Of a stretch of DNA of 64,000 nucleotides, positions 42,537 to 53,772 are shown piece by piece. Source of the stretch: JALYUM01 sp036688685 (GTDB lineage: Bacteria > Pseudomonadota > Gammaproteobacteria > Burkholderiales > Burkholderiaceae_D); assembly GCF_036688685.1 (NCBI RefSeq), contig NZ_JAQQPS010000005.1:248001-312000 (forward strand). Direction: 5' to 3'. Under the pieces are notes generated by a model. The model had not been told where the DNA came from. It worked only from the letters and a program-made list of their open reading frames with translations, and made no database searches. The position numbers were made by a program, and so were the translations under genes. The first letter of the stretch is position 1, and each line of letters starts with the position of its first letter.

Positions 42537-43484
42537 ATGAGCGCCGCACAGTTTGCTTTCCTGTCGATCGTCTTCGTCGTGATCGTGAGCCTGGCCGCCC
42601 TTGGCGTGTGGCTGTTCGCCCCGGACGTCTTGCGCGGGCGCCTGCAGCGCTTCCTGGGCCGCAAGACCGAGGCGCCCGCCCTGCAGGAGCCGGGCTGGGT
42701 CGAGCGGGTGGCGAGGCTGGCCCAGCCGTTGACCAAACTGTCGGTGCCGGAAGAGGGCTGGGAAAAATCGGCGTTGCGCACCCGCTTCATGAATGCCGGC
42801 TGGCGCAATCCGGTCGCGCCGACACTGTACTTCGCGTCGAAGACCGCGCTGGCGCTGGGCATACCGGCCGTGATCGCGCTGCTGCTGGCCTTCACCCACT
42901 TGCCGCTGCCTGGCCTGCAAATGCTGCTGATATTCCTGGCCAGCGCGGCGTTTGGTTATTATTTGCCGAACGTCGTGCTGCACCGGATCGCGACACGGCG
43001 CCAGCGCGACATTTTTGAAACTCTGCCCGATGCGCTGGACCTGTTGACGGTGTGCGTCGAGGCGGGCCTGAGCCTGGAGCGTGCCATGGTCAAGGTCGCG
43101 GCCGAAATCCAGATCAGGAGCGTGCCGCTGGCCCACGAACTGCAACTGGTGCTGATGGAAATGCGCGCCGGCTTCACCAAGGAGAAAGCGCTGCGCAACT
43201 TCGCGCTGCGGGTCGGCATCGACGACATCGATGCCCTGGTGGCGATGCTGATCCAGTCCGAACGCTTCGGCACCAGCATGGGCGATTCGCTGCGGGTGCA
43301 TTCCGACAACCTGCGCCACAAGCGCCGCGTCATGGCCGAGGAATGTGCGGCCAAGATCGGCCTGAAACTCCTGTTTCCGCTGATTTTCTGCATTTTCCCG
43401 ACCTTGCTGATGGTGCTGCTGGGACCGGCGGGTATCCAGATCAGCCGCACGCTGGGGCCGGCCATGTTGGGTGGCAACCCTTGA
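42537..43484 (+). CDS. tadC: Tad inner-membrane platform protein TadC
   Basis: 315 residues of the T2SSF family with helices at residues 5-25, 100-145 and 280-300. The motif LPDALDLLTVCVEAGLSLERAM aligns with that in TadB. GAGG lies 7 bases before the ATG. It partners TadB. Confidence 0.95.
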   Translation: MSAAQFAFLSIVFVVIVSLAALGVWLFAPDVLRGRLQRFLGRKTEAPALQEPGWVERVARLAQPLTKLSVPEEGWEKSALRTRFMNAGWRNPVAPTLYFASKTALALGIPAVIALLLAFTHLPLPGLQMLLIFLASAAFGYYLPNVVLHRIATRRQRDIFETLPDALDLLTVCVEAGLSLERAMVKVAAEIQIRSVPLAHELQLVLMEMRAGFTKEKALRNFALRVGIDDIDALVAMLIQSERFGTSMGDSLRVHSDNLRHKRRVMAEECAAKIGLKLLFPLIFCIFPTLLMVLLGPAGIQISRTLGPAMLGGNP

Positions 43485-44392
43485 AGGCCGTGCGTACTCC
43501 CTGGTTGCGGGGCCGTCTGGGCGTGCTGTGCAGCGCGTGCCTGCTGCTCTCCTGCACATCGCTGGACCGTCCCATGACATGGCCCGGTCTCGGCGCCGAT
43601 GACGCCTACCTGATGGGCCGCCAGCACCAGTTGGCGCGCAGCAATGCGGAGGCGATCCGCCTGTACCGGACGGCTCTGCTGACCGATCCGCAGCACCTCA
43701 ACGCGCGCAACGGCCTGGCGACGGCCCTGGCCGAGCAGGGCGACCTCAAGGCCGCCATCGCCCTCTGGGAAGGTTTGACGGCGCAATTCGACCGTGCAGC
43801 CTGGTTATTCAGCAATCTTGGCTACGCCTATTACCTGGACGGCCAGTATGGCGCCGCGCAACAGGTGCAGCAGCGCGCCTGCCTGCTCGACCCGGCCAAC
43901 GCGCAGGCCTGGCAGCGTCTGTCGGCGACGCTGGAAAAAATCGGCGACCTGGCGCGCGCGCTGCGCATGCAACGCCAGGGGCTGGCCCTGCTCAAACACG
44001 ACGTGCGGGCCGATGCAGCTCTGGCAGACACGCCCGACGACGACTGGGCGAAAGTCACGCTGGTCACCGGCGCCGACGGTTTGCTGACCTTGCAGCGCAG
44101 CGATGTGGCGCCTGTCAGCGTGCCGGCATCGGCAACGCTCGATATCGCGAACGGTAACGGCGTGCCAGGCGCGGCCCGCGCCACCGCGCGGCGGGTGCGC
44201 GATCCGGCCCTGCGCGTGGTGCGGCTGAGTAACGAGGTCGGCTTTGGCGTACGGCGCACGCGCATCGAGTATCGACCAGCCTTGCTTGGGACCGCGCAGC
44301 GCCTGGCACAACAAGTGGCGCCGGACGCGGTACTGGTCGAAGCGCCACCAGGTTTGACGACCAGCTTGCGCCTGGTCCTCGGTCGCAATTAA
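43481..44392 (+). CDS. tadD: TadD-like TPR lipoprotein with C-terminal LytR_C domain
   Basis: About 303 residues from TTG 43481 (overlapping the TadC stop) or GTG 43490. The signal ends in lipobox LLSC near residue 24. Three or four TPR units span 40-160, and a LytR_C-type domain (LDIANGNGVPGAARATARRV) fills 215-300. TadD is a pilotin-like lipoprotein for secretin assembly. Its stop overlaps the convergent fdsD gene by 4 bp. No tadE, tadF or tadG follows. Confidence 0.88.
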   Translation: MKAVRTPWLRGRLGVLCSACLLLSCTSLDRPMTWPGLGADDAYLMGRQHQLARSNAEAIRLYRTALLTDPQHLNARNGLATALAEQGDLKAAIALWEGLTAQFDRAAWLFSNLGYAYYLDGQYGAAQQVQQRACLLDPANAQAWQRLSATLEKIGDLARALRMQRQGLALLKHDVRADAALADTPDDDWAKVTLVTGADGLLTLQRSDVAPVSVPASATLDIANGNGVPGAARATARRVRDPALRVVRLSNEVGFGVRRTRIEYRPALLGTAQRLAQQVAPDAVLVEAPPGLTTSLRLVLGRN

Positions 44393-44643
44393 CCGGCGTC
44401 GCTGCCCGGCGGTGGTGGCGTGGCCCGCTCGCCGCGGTGCGCCGCAATCGCCTCCAGGACCAATGGCGATAGACCCGCGCCATGTTCCGCATCGATGTGG
44501 GCAAACAGCTGCTGGCGCATGCGCGGCGCCCAGAACCGTTTCAGATGACTGGCGATTTCCGTCGATGCCTCGGCGCGATCCGGGTACGACGCAAAGAAGG
44601 TGCCGATCTGGTTGGCCATGGTGACCAGGTGTTCGATGTTCAT
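44389..44643 (-). CDS. fdsD: Formate dehydrogenase delta subunit FdsD
   Basis: An 84-residue protein of the FdsD family: MANQIGTFFASYPDRAEA followed by IASHLKRFWAPRMRQQL, with a basic/aromatic helix. It is the small accessory subunit of NAD-dependent molybdenum formate dehydrogenase. Its ATG overlaps the fdsA stop by 4 bp. Confidence 0.93.
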   Translation of the reverse strand: MNIEHLVTMANQIGTFFASYPDRAEASTEIASHLKRFWAPRMRQQLFAHIDAEHGAGLSPLVLEAIAAHRGERATPPPPGSDAG

Positions 44644-47486
44644 AGCGCAGCCGCCGTGTCTGCCAACTTCAATTGTTCTTCGTTGAACGTCGCGTATTCC
44701 AGCTGCCAGGCGGACTGCTGCTGCACCGGCATCACCTGCACCGCCGTCACCTTGTATTCAGGGCAGTTGGTGGCCCAGTCGGAATTCTCGGTGGTGATGA
44801 CATTCGCGCCCGATTCGGGGAAGTGGAAGGTGGTGTAGACCACGCCGGGCTGCATGCGTTCGGTGACCTGGGCGCGCAACACCGTCTCGCCGGCGCGGCT
44901 GTGAATGCCGACCCATGCGCCATCCTCGATGCCGCGCTCCTCGGCATCGTGCGGATGGATCTCCAGGCGGTCTTCGGCATGCCAGCGCACGTTCTCGGTC
45001 CTTCTGGTTTGCGCCCCCACGTTGTACTGGGACAGGATGCGACCGGTCGTCAAAATCAGCGGATATTTTTTCGTCACTTTTTCATCGGTGGCGACATATT
45101 GCGTGATGATGAAGCGCCCCTTGCCGCGCACGAAGGCGTCCATATGCATGGTCGGCGTGCCGTCCGGCGCCAGGTCGTTGACAGGCCACTGCAGGCTGCC
45201 CATCTGGTCGAGCCGCGCGTAACTCACGCCCGCAAAGGTCGGTGTCAGGCGCGCGATTTCATCCATGATCTCGGACGGATGCGTGTACGTCATCGGGTAG
45301 CCAAGGCGGTTCGACAGCGCCACCGTCACTTCCCAGTCGGCGTAACCAGCCTGCGGCGGCATCACCTTGCGCACGCGCGAGATGCGCCGCTCCGCATTCG
45401 TGAACGTGCCGTCCTTTTCCAGGAACGAGGAACCGGGCAGCAGCACGTGCGCATACTTGGCGGTCTCGTTTAAAAAAATGTCCTGCACCACGATGCATTC
45501 CATCGCCGCCAGCGCGGCCGTGACGTGCTGCGTGTTCGGGTCGGACTGGACGATGTCCTCGCCCTGGCAGTACAGGCCCATGAAGCTGCCGTCGAGTGCC
45601 GCTTCGAACATGTTCGGGATGCGCAGGCCGGGTTCGGCCTGCAGTTCGACGCCCCACGCCGCTTCGAACTGCATGCGCACGGTGCTGTCTGACACATGGC
45701 GGTAGCCGGGCAGTTCGTGCGGGAAGGAGCCGATGTCGCACGAGCCCTGCACATTGTTCTGGCCGCGCAGCGGATTGACGCCGACGCCGTCGCGCCCGAT
45801 GTTCCCGGTCGCCATCGCGAGGTTGGCGATGCCCATCACGGCGGTCGAGCCTTGCGCGTGTTCCGTCACGCCCAGGCCATAATAAATGGCGCCGTTGCCG
45901 GCCGCGGCAAACAGGCGCGCCGCTTCGCGTACCTGCTGCGCCGGCACGCCGGTGATCGCTGCCATCTGCTCGGGAGAATTTTCGGGCTGGAGCACAAAAG
46001 CGCGCCACTGGTCGAACGCGCGCGCGTCGCAGCGCGCGGCGATGAATGCTTCGTCCAACAAACCTTCGCTGACAATCACGTGGGCCAGCGAACTGACCAT
46101 GGCCACATTCGTCCCCGGGCGCAGTTGCAGGTGATACTGCGCTTCGATGTGGGGCGATTTCACCAGGTCGATACGGCGCGGATCGATGACGATCAATTTC
46201 GCGCCCTGGCGTAGGCGCTTCTTCATGCGCGAAGCGAACACCGGGTGGCCATCGGTGGGATTGGCGCCGATGACCATGATGACGTCGGCCTGTTCCACCG
46301 ATTTGAAGGTTTGCGTGCCGGCCGATTCGCCCAGCGTCTGTTTTAAGCCGTAGCCGGTGGGCGAGTGGCACACGCGCGCGCAGGTGTCGACGTTGTTGTT
46401 GCCGAAGGCCGCGCGCACCAGCTTTTGTACGAGATAACCTTCTTCGTTGGTGCAGCGCGACGAGACGATGCCGCCGATCGCATCGACGCCATGTTTGGCC
46501 TGGATGCGCCTGAATTCGGACGCCGCGTAATCGAGCGCTTCATCCCACGACACCTCACGCCACGGATCGGTGATTTTAGCGCGGATCATCGGCTTCGTGA
46601 TGCGGTCCTTGTGCGTCGCATAGCCCCAGGCGAAGCGGCCCTTGACGCAGGCATGGCCTTCGTTGGCCTTGCCGGTTTTGGTGGGCACCATGCGCACCAC
46701 TTGGTTGCCTTTCATTTCGGCGTCGAGCGAGCAGCCCACGCCGCAGTAGGCGCAGGTGGTGGTGATCTTGTGTTCGGCCTGGCCCAGCCAGATGATGGAT
46801 TTTTCGGTCAGTGTCGCGGTGGGGCAGGCCTCCACGCAGGCGCCGCACGAGACGCATTCGGACGCCATGAACGTTTCGTCCTGGCCGGCCGAGACGCGCG
46901 CATCGAACCCGCGGCCGGAGATGGTCAAGGCGAAGGTGCCCTGGGTTTCTTCGCAGGCGCGCACGCAGCGGTTGCAGACGATGCATTTGGACGAGTCGAA
47001 CGTGAAGTAGGGATTCGATTCATCTTTTTTGAGCGCCAGGTGATTCGCGCCGTCGTACCCATAACGTACTTCGCGCAGGCCGGTTACGCCGGCCATGTCC
47101 TGCAGTTCGCAGTTGCCGTTGGCCGGGCAGGTGAGGCAGTCGAGCGGGTGGTCGGAGATGTACAGCTCCATCACGCCCTTCCTCAACTGCTGCAGTTTGT
47201 TCGACTGTGTGCGCACCACCATCCCTGCTTCGACCGGCGTCGTGCACGATGCCGGATAGCCGCGCCGCCCTTCGATTTCGACCAGGCACAGTCGGCATGA
47301 GCCGAACGGCTCGAGGCTGTCGGTGGCGCACAGTTTCGGGATGTTAATGGCGCCGAGTGCCGCCGCGCGCATGACCGACGTGCCGGCGGGGACGGTCACC
47401 GCGCTGCCGTCGATGGTCAAGGTAATCAATTCGGTGGCCAGGCTGATGGGCGTGCCGAGGTCGCGGCTGAGGATCGTTTCGATCAT
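44640..47486 (-). CDS. fdsA: NAD-dependent formate dehydrogenase alpha subunit FdsA
   Basis: A 948-residue catalytic subunit. The N-terminus has a 2Fe-2S domain (CRLCLVEIEGRRGYPASC), a His-Cys cluster site (HPLDCLTCPANGNC, about 113-126), two 4Fe-4S motifs (CIVCNRCVRAC, CVSCGACVEAC) and a further CAYCGVGC cluster. The molybdopterin domain has catalytic Cys373 in CARVCHSP, where selenium enzymes have selenocysteine. It oxidises formate to CO2 with bis-MGD molybdenum or tungsten and passes electrons to FdsBG and NAD. Downstream it overlaps fdsD. No fdhD/fdsC gene is found in the operon. Confidence 0.97.
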   Translation of the reverse strand: MIETILSRDLGTPISLATELITLTIDGSAVTVPAGTSVMRAAALGAINIPKLCATDSLEPFGSCRLCLVEIEGRRGYPASCTTPVEAGMVVRTQSNKLQQLRKGVMELYISDHPLDCLTCPANGNCELQDMAGVTGLREVRYGYDGANHLALKKDESNPYFTFDSSKCIVCNRCVRACEETQGTFALTISGRGFDARVSAGQDETFMASECVSCGACVEACPTATLTEKSIIWLGQAEHKITTTCAYCGVGCSLDAEMKGNQVVRMVPTKTGKANEGHACVKGRFAWGYATHKDRITKPMIRAKITDPWREVSWDEALDYAASEFRRIQAKHGVDAIGGIVSSRCTNEEGYLVQKLVRAAFGNNNVDTCARVCHSPTGYGLKQTLGESAGTQTFKSVEQADVIMVIGANPTDGHPVFASRMKKRLRQGAKLIVIDPRRIDLVKSPHIEAQYHLQLRPGTNVAMVSSLAHVIVSEGLLDEAFIAARCDARAFDQWRAFVLQPENSPEQMAAITGVPAQQVREAARLFAAAGNGAIYYGLGVTEHAQGSTAVMGIANLAMATGNIGRDGVGVNPLRGQNNVQGSCDIGSFPHELPGYRHVSDSTVRMQFEAAWGVELQAEPGLRIPNMFEAALDGSFMGLYCQGEDIVQSDPNTQHVTAALAAMECIVVQDIFLNETAKYAHVLLPGSSFLEKDGTFTNAERRISRVRKVMPPQAGYADWEVTVALSNRLGYPMTYTHPSEIMDEIARLTPTFAGVSYARLDQMGSLQWPVNDLAPDGTPTMHMDAFVRGKGRFIITQYVATDEKVTKKYPLILTTGRILSQYNVGAQTRRTENVRWHAEDRLEIHPHDAEERGIEDGAWVGIHSRAGETVLRAQVTERMQPGVVYTTFHFPESGANVITTENSDWATNCPEYKVTAVQVMPVQQQSAWQLEYATFNEEQLKLADTAAAL

Positions 47487-47495
47487 GATGTTCTC

Positions 47496-49045
<1,550 letters not shown>

Positions 49046-49049
<4 letters not shown>

Positions 49050-49513
49050 GCCGGCTCCTCCAGGCGCGCAACGATTCTGTCAAAGCGCGCGGGCGTGACG
49101 CGCGCGTGCACGACGTCGCCCACCATCATCGCCGGCGCCGTCGCGCATTGGCCCAGGCAGTACACCGGCTCCAGTGCGAAACTGCCATGCCGACCATGCA
49201 GGCTGCAACCGAGCGCCTGCTCGGCGTGGGCCAGCAGCGCGTCGGCGCCCATGCTCTGGCAGGCTTCGGCCCGGCACAGCTGCACCACATGGCGCGCCGG
49301 CGCCGTGCTGCGGAAGTGGTGGTAGAAGGTGAGCACGCCATGCACTTCGGCGCGCGACAGGTTGAACGACGCCGCGATCGCCGCCACCGTTTCGGTCGGG
49401 ATGAAGCCGAGCGTGTCCTGGATAGCATGCAGGGTGGGCAGCAGCTGGTCGGGGCCGGCCGTGCGCGCAGCGAGGATGGCGTCGACCCTGGCTTCGGGTG
49501 AGATGGGATGCAT
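49046..49513 (-). CDS. fdsG: Formate dehydrogenase gamma subunit FdsG (NuoE-like)
   Basis: 155 residues with a thioredoxin-like 2Fe-2S fold. The four cluster cysteines are seen as CRAEAC and CLGQC separated by about 36 residues. It is the first gene of the fds operon, with AGGAGACAC before the ATG. It conducts electrons between FdsB and the cluster chain. Confidence 0.95.
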
Positions 49514-49537
49514 CGTGTCTCCTGTTGACTGTCTTGA

Positions 49538-49605
49538 ATATGTTCCTTAAAACATATATAAATCACGACAGATTGTTTTTATTTACAGTAGCACCCAATA
49601 AAAAC
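49538..49605. promoter_or_regulatory. Two inverted repeats between fdsG and the divergent regulator
   Basis: ATATGTT/AACATAT (49538-49557, 6-base spacer) and GTTTTTATT/AATAAAAAC (49575-49605, 13-base spacer) are perfect. They lie in the 115-bp shared control region, as expected for operators of the divergent ModE/PBP-type regulator. Confidence 0.55.
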
Positions 49606-49628
49606 GGATTCAATATGAACAGTTTTGC

Positions 49629-50687
49629 ATGAAGGTTGAAATCCAGCCGAACTGGGCGTTGCGCGGCGACGACGGCGTGGCCACCGCCTTGCCGGCGCTG
49701 CTGGCGCTGCTGGCGGCGGTCGACCAACTGGGCAGCATTACCCGGGCGGCGGCGGCATGCGGCTATTCCTACCGCCACGCGTGGGGCTTGCTGCGCGCGT
49801 TCAGCACCCAGTTCGGCGCCGAGCTGGTGGTCAAGGTGCGCGGCAGCGGCACGGTGCTGTCGCCGTTGGCCGAAAAGCTGCTGTGGGCCGACAAACGCAT
49901 CGCAGCGCGCCTGACGCCGCTGCTCGACAGCCTGGCCTCCGAACTGCAGCAGGAACTGGCCAGCGTGCTGCCCAACCCGGCGCCGCAGGCGCTGCGCATC
50001 CACGCCTCACACGGCTTCGCGATTGCCGCGCTGGTGGCGCAACTGGCGCAGCAGGGCATCGCGGTCGACGTCAAATATCGCGGCAGTACCGAAGCGGTGG
50101 CAGCGCTGGCGCGCGGCGAATGCGACCTGGCCGGCTTCCACATCCCGGTGGGCGAACTGAGCGCGGCGGCGGCCAGCAGCTACACGCACTGGCTGCGGCC
50201 GAAGCAGCACGCGCTGCTGCACCTGGCCTGTCGCACCCAGGGCATCTTTGTCGCGAAGGGCAACCCGCTCAGCATCGCCGGCCTGGCCGGCCTGGCCCAG
50301 CCGGGGCTGCGCTTCGTGAACCGCCAGCACGGTTCCGGCACGCGCGTGCTGCTCGACCTGCTGCTGGCCGGCGCCGGCGTCGACAAGGCCGCCATTGCCG
50401 GCTATGACAGCGCCGAATTCACGCATGCAGCGGTGGCCGCGTTCGTCGCCAGCGGCATGGCCGACGCCGGCTTCGGCGTCGAAACGGCGGCGCGCCGCTT
50501 CCAGCTCGATTTTCTGCCCGTCATCCGCGAACAGTATTTTCTGGCCTGCCGCCTTGACGCCCTGGGCACGCCCATGCTGCGCGCTGCGCAAGAGGTCATG
50601 ACCAGTGCCGCGTTCAAGCAAACGATTGCCGCCTTGCCCGGTTACGACGGCGCGCTGTGCGGCACGCAAGTGCCCATGATTTTTTGA
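49629..50687 (+). CDS. ModE-like wHTH regulator with PBP-type sensor domain
   Basis: 352 residues. The N-terminal ModE-like winged helix has LGSITRAAAACGYSYRHAWGLL (about 37-58). A periplasmic-binding-protein-like domain (LRIHASHGFAIAALVAQL onward, about 120-340) resembles the effector domain of LysR or molybdate sensors. It is divergent from fdsG with 115 bp shared, so it is the likely regulator of formate dehydrogenase, perhaps sensing molybdate, tungstate or formate (inference). No signal peptide is seen, so it is cytoplasmic. Confidence 0.87.
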   Translation: MKVEIQPNWALRGDDGVATALPALLALLAAVDQLGSITRAAAACGYSYRHAWGLLRAFSTQFGAELVVKVRGSGTVLSPLAEKLLWADKRIAARLTPLLDSLASELQQELASVLPNPAPQALRIHASHGFAIAALVAQLAQQGIAVDVKYRGSTEAVAALARGECDLAGFHIPVGELSAAAASSYTHWLRPKQHALLHLACRTQGIFVAKGNPLSIAGLAGLAQPGLRFVNRQHGSGTRVLLDLLLAGAGVDKAAIAGYDSAEFTHAAVAAFVASGMADAGFGVETAARRFQLDFLPVIREQYFLACRLDALGTPMLRAAQEVMTSAAFKQTIAALPGYDGALCGTQVPMIF

Positions 50688-50859
50688 AGCAAGAACTGCG
50701 AAACGTCAAACTTTTGTAATTTAAGGTGATCTGCGCAGAACAAAAGAGTATTCTCGGTCAATGAGCATGTCATTTACATCAATGCGATAACAGTCCATAA
50801 AAATGGCGCCGCCGCGCGGGAAACCAGCGCGGCGACAGCCACCGGACCGAGGAGACAGC

Positions 50860-52812
50860 ATGAGCAATTTTGCCGCGGAGCACGGCAACCGAGTGCGTTC
50901 TATCGTCCAGCGTCGTAGCGGGCGTGAATCGTCGACAGTGGCTGCCGGCGGCAGTTGCATCACCAAGTCATGGGTCCGCTGCCTGAACGATTACCGGCTC
51001 GACCCCGACAGCCACCACGATCCCGAAGTCGTCAGCCACATCGAACTGCAGGCGCGCCAGGACGGCCTGGCCGACCTGCGCACGGTGGCCGAAGCCGAAA
51101 TGGCGAACCTGTACCAGCAACTGGCCGGTTCCGGCTACGCCATCATGCTGACCGACCGCGACGGCGTGCTGCTGAACTTTTTCGGCGACCCCGGTTTCAC
51201 CCACGCCGCTTCCAGAACCGGCCTGATGCAAGGCGCCATCTGGAGCGAACGGGTGCAGGGGACCAACGGCATGGGCACCTGCCTGGTCGAACGGCGCCCG
51301 ATTTCCGTGCACCAGGAAGAGCATTATTTATCGCGTAATATCGGCCTGTCCTGTTCGGCTGCGCCCATCTTCAACCATGGCGGCGAACTGGTGGCGGTGC
51401 TGGACGCATCCGGCGAATCGCGCCTGGCCCAGCAGCACACGCTGGCGCTGGTCAGCGCCTCGGTGCAAATGATCGAAAACCGCGTTTTTTTGCACCAGTT
51501 CCGCGACAACTACATCCTGCGTTTCCACAACCGGCCGGAATTTGTCGGCACCCTCAGTGAAGGCGCGATCGCCCTGAGCGGCAGCGGCCAGGTGCTGGCG
51601 GCGACGCGGCGCGCCTTGCTGCTGCTGGGCTTCCCCGGCCCGGCCGATGTGGTGGGACGCGATATCACCGAGCTGTTCAATATTTCGTTTGCCGGCCTGG
51701 TCGATTGCAGCGTCAAAAAGGCATTTCATCCCGTGCCGATTTTCGAGAACCGCAACGGCGCGCGTTTTTTTGCGGTCAGCTATGCCCCCGTGCCGGTCCA
51801 GCGCGCCACGCGCCAGCCAGCAGCTCCGGCGGCTGAGAATGCCCTCGACCGCCTGCACTTTGGCGACCCGCAACTGCTGCACAACGTGCAAATCGCCCAG
51901 CGTGTCGTCGAGCGCAATGTGCCGGTCATGCTGCTGGGCGAAACCGGTACCGGCAAGGAAGTGTTTGCGCAGGCGCTGCACCGCTCCGGCAGTCGCGCCA
52001 GTCAACCTTTTGTGGCCATCAATTGCGCATCGATTCCGGAAGCGCTGATCGAAAGCGAACTGTTCGGCTACGTGCCGGGCGCCTTCACGGGGGCGCGCAA
52101 GGAGGGCCACGCCGGCAAGATCCTGCATGCGAACGGCGGCACCCTGTTCCTCGATGAAATCGGCGACATGCCGGTGGCGCTGCAAACGCGTTTGCTGCGC
52201 GTGATCGAGGAACGCGAAGTGGTGCCGCTCGGCGGCGAGGTGCCGGTGAAACTCGACATTCGCCTGATCAGCGCCACCCACTGCGACTTGCAGGCGCGCA
52301 TCGCCGCGAAAGAATTCCGCGAAGACCTGTTTTATCGCTTGCACGGGGTCAGCATCACGATGCCGCCACTGCGTGCCCGCACCGACCGGCGCGAACTGAT
52401 CCTGCACCTGGCCGTGCAAGAAAGCGAAAGCGACGCGGCCGTCGTGCTGGACGAGCCCTTGCTGGCGGCACTGGAACACCATCCTTGGCCAGGCAATTTG
52501 CGCCAGCTGCGTCACATGCTGCGCAGCATGATTGCGCTGCGCGAAACCGACTTGCTGACGCTCGACGACTTGCCGCCGGAGTTTGCCGCACTGGTGCCGG
52601 CCACAGCGGCTGCGGCGGCGCCGGACGCCGATCCTGCCACCGAGCTCAATCCGCTCGAGTGCGCCGAACGCCAGGCGCTGGTGCTGGAACTGACGCGCCA
52701 CGGCTGGAATATGTCGACGCTGGCCCGGCAACTCAAAATCAGCCGCAACACGTTATATCGCAAGGTGCAGCGCCTGAATATCACCAATCCGGCCAAGGCT
52801 GTCCTGCACTGA
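50860..52812 (+). CDS. Sigma-54-dependent activator, AcoR/Fis type
   Basis: 650 residues. ATG 50860 has GAGGAG 5 bases upstream; the longer frame begins in the untranslated leader. A GAF-like sensor region (about 80-205) and a PAS-like region (about 225-310) precede the AAA domain, with Walker A GETGTGKE at 360-367 and GAFTGA at 407-412, the sigma-54 contact loop. A Fis HTH closes the protein (GWNMSTLARQLKISRNTLYRKV). AcoR relatives activate alcohol and acetoin catabolism. It converges on the XoxF operon, whose distal promoter at 60574 is of the sigma-54 type, so that operon is its probable target (inference). Its 3' end overlaps the convergent ATP-grasp gene by 60 bp. Confidence 0.9.
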   Translation: MSNFAAEHGNRVRSIVQRRSGRESSTVAAGGSCITKSWVRCLNDYRLDPDSHHDPEVVSHIELQARQDGLADLRTVAEAEMANLYQQLAGSGYAIMLTDRDGVLLNFFGDPGFTHAASRTGLMQGAIWSERVQGTNGMGTCLVERRPISVHQEEHYLSRNIGLSCSAAPIFNHGGELVAVLDASGESRLAQQHTLALVSASVQMIENRVFLHQFRDNYILRFHNRPEFVGTLSEGAIALSGSGQVLAATRRALLLLGFPGPADVVGRDITELFNISFAGLVDCSVKKAFHPVPIFENRNGARFFAVSYAPVPVQRATRQPAAPAAENALDRLHFGDPQLLHNVQIAQRVVERNVPVMLLGETGTGKEVFAQALHRSGSRASQPFVAINCASIPEALIESELFGYVPGAFTGARKEGHAGKILHANGGTLFLDEIGDMPVALQTRLLRVIEEREVVPLGGEVPVKLDIRLISATHCDLQARIAAKEFREDLFYRLHGVSITMPPLRARTDRRELILHLAVQESESDAAVVLDEPLLAALEHHPWPGNLRQLRHMLRSMIALRETDLLTLDDLPPEFAALVPATAAAAAPDADPATELNPLECAERQALVLELTRHGWNMSTLARQLKISRNTLYRKVQRLNITNPAKAVLH

Positions 52813-53754
52813 GGCGAACGCCGCTACGTCGACACTGACGGCCAGCGGTTTGGCCCATGTACGCGGCGCTGGTGTTCGACCCTCTGGCGGCGCCAGCAGG
52901 TCGAACACCAGCGCCGCCGGGTTGCACCCGATCGACGCATGCAGACCGGCATACGACGCCGTCACGCGGGCCGTGACGGCCAGCACCACCACGCCATGCT
53001 CGGCCAGCACGAAATCAACGCCCACATGACCCCACAGGCCCGGCATGGCCGCGGCCACTGCCTGTGCCAGGCGCGCGAAGTCGCCGGCGCTGTCGGGCCA
53101 GCTGTTGACCGTGGTGCCAAGCAAGTGGAACTGGTTATCGCGCACGGCCACGCGCTGCTCGTTGCAGCCGAGCAGCTGCGCGGCGCCATCGCGGCACAGC
53201 AGCGACAGGCTGCCCAGCTTGCCCGGAATAAACGGTTGCAGCACGTAGCAGCCGCCTGCGCGCGCACCGACCCAGGCCAGCGCGGCGTCGGCGCCCGGAA
53301 AAATGCGGGTGTCGTCGAGATCGGCGCCGTCGTCCGGCTTGACCACCCAGGCCCCGCGCACGGCCGGGCGCGGCTGGGCGGGCGCGAAGGTTGGCACCAC
53401 GGCGATGCCGGCGCGCGCCAGCATGCGCGAGGTGCGCAGGCGGCTGGCCGCCACCCGCAGCGCCGGCGGCTTGCTGCCCAGCAGGATGCGTTCATGGCGC
53501 AACACCTGGCGCGACAGGCGCTCGAGCATACCGCCCGCTGCCGGCGCCAGTGGCCAGACCGCATCGGCCGCCTGCACGCTGGCGTCGAAGCGGCGCTGGA
53601 ACGACCCCGGTGCGTCCGGTGCGACCAGGGCAATGCCGGGCACCTTGCCCAAATCGTCGAGCAGGGCGTGCAGCATCATCTGGCCCTGGTGGCGCAGCGC
53701 CGGCGCCAGCCTAGCGGGCGCGTAGTCGCACACAAACACTTTCAACGCTGCCAC
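52753..53754 (-). CDS. ATP-grasp-like protein of the methanol dehydrogenase operon
   Basis: 333 residues. The central region AWVVKPDDGADLDDTRIF (about 143-160) and CYVLQPFIPGKLGSLSLLC resemble the nucleotide-binding lobes of ATP-grasp ligases, and GHVGVDFVL supplies the late metal-ligand strand. It is the last gene of the minus-strand C1 operon. ATP-grasp ligases in methylotrophs are linked to cofactor assembly (for example glutamylation), so a cofactor or peptide ligase for the quinoprotein system is possible (inference). Its 3' end overlaps the sigma-54 activator gene by 60 bp in opposite orientation. Confidence 0.75.
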   Translation of the reverse strand: MAALKVFVCDYAPARLAPALRHQGQMMLHALLDDLGKVPGIALVAPDAPGSFQRRFDASVQAADAVWPLAPAAGGMLERLSRQVLRHERILLGSKPPALRVAASRLRTSRMLARAGIAVVPTFAPAQPRPAVRGAWVVKPDDGADLDDTRIFPGADAALAWVGARAGGCYVLQPFIPGKLGSLSLLCRDGAAQLLGCNEQRVAVRDNQFHLLGTTVNSWPDSAGDFARLAQAVAAAMPGLWGHVGVDFVLAEHGVVVLAVTARVTASYAGLHASIGCNPAALVFDLLAPPEGRTPAPRTWAKPLAVSVDVAAFASVQDSLGRIGDIQALHLAI

Positions 53755-53772
53755 GTGGCACCCCCGTCTGCG

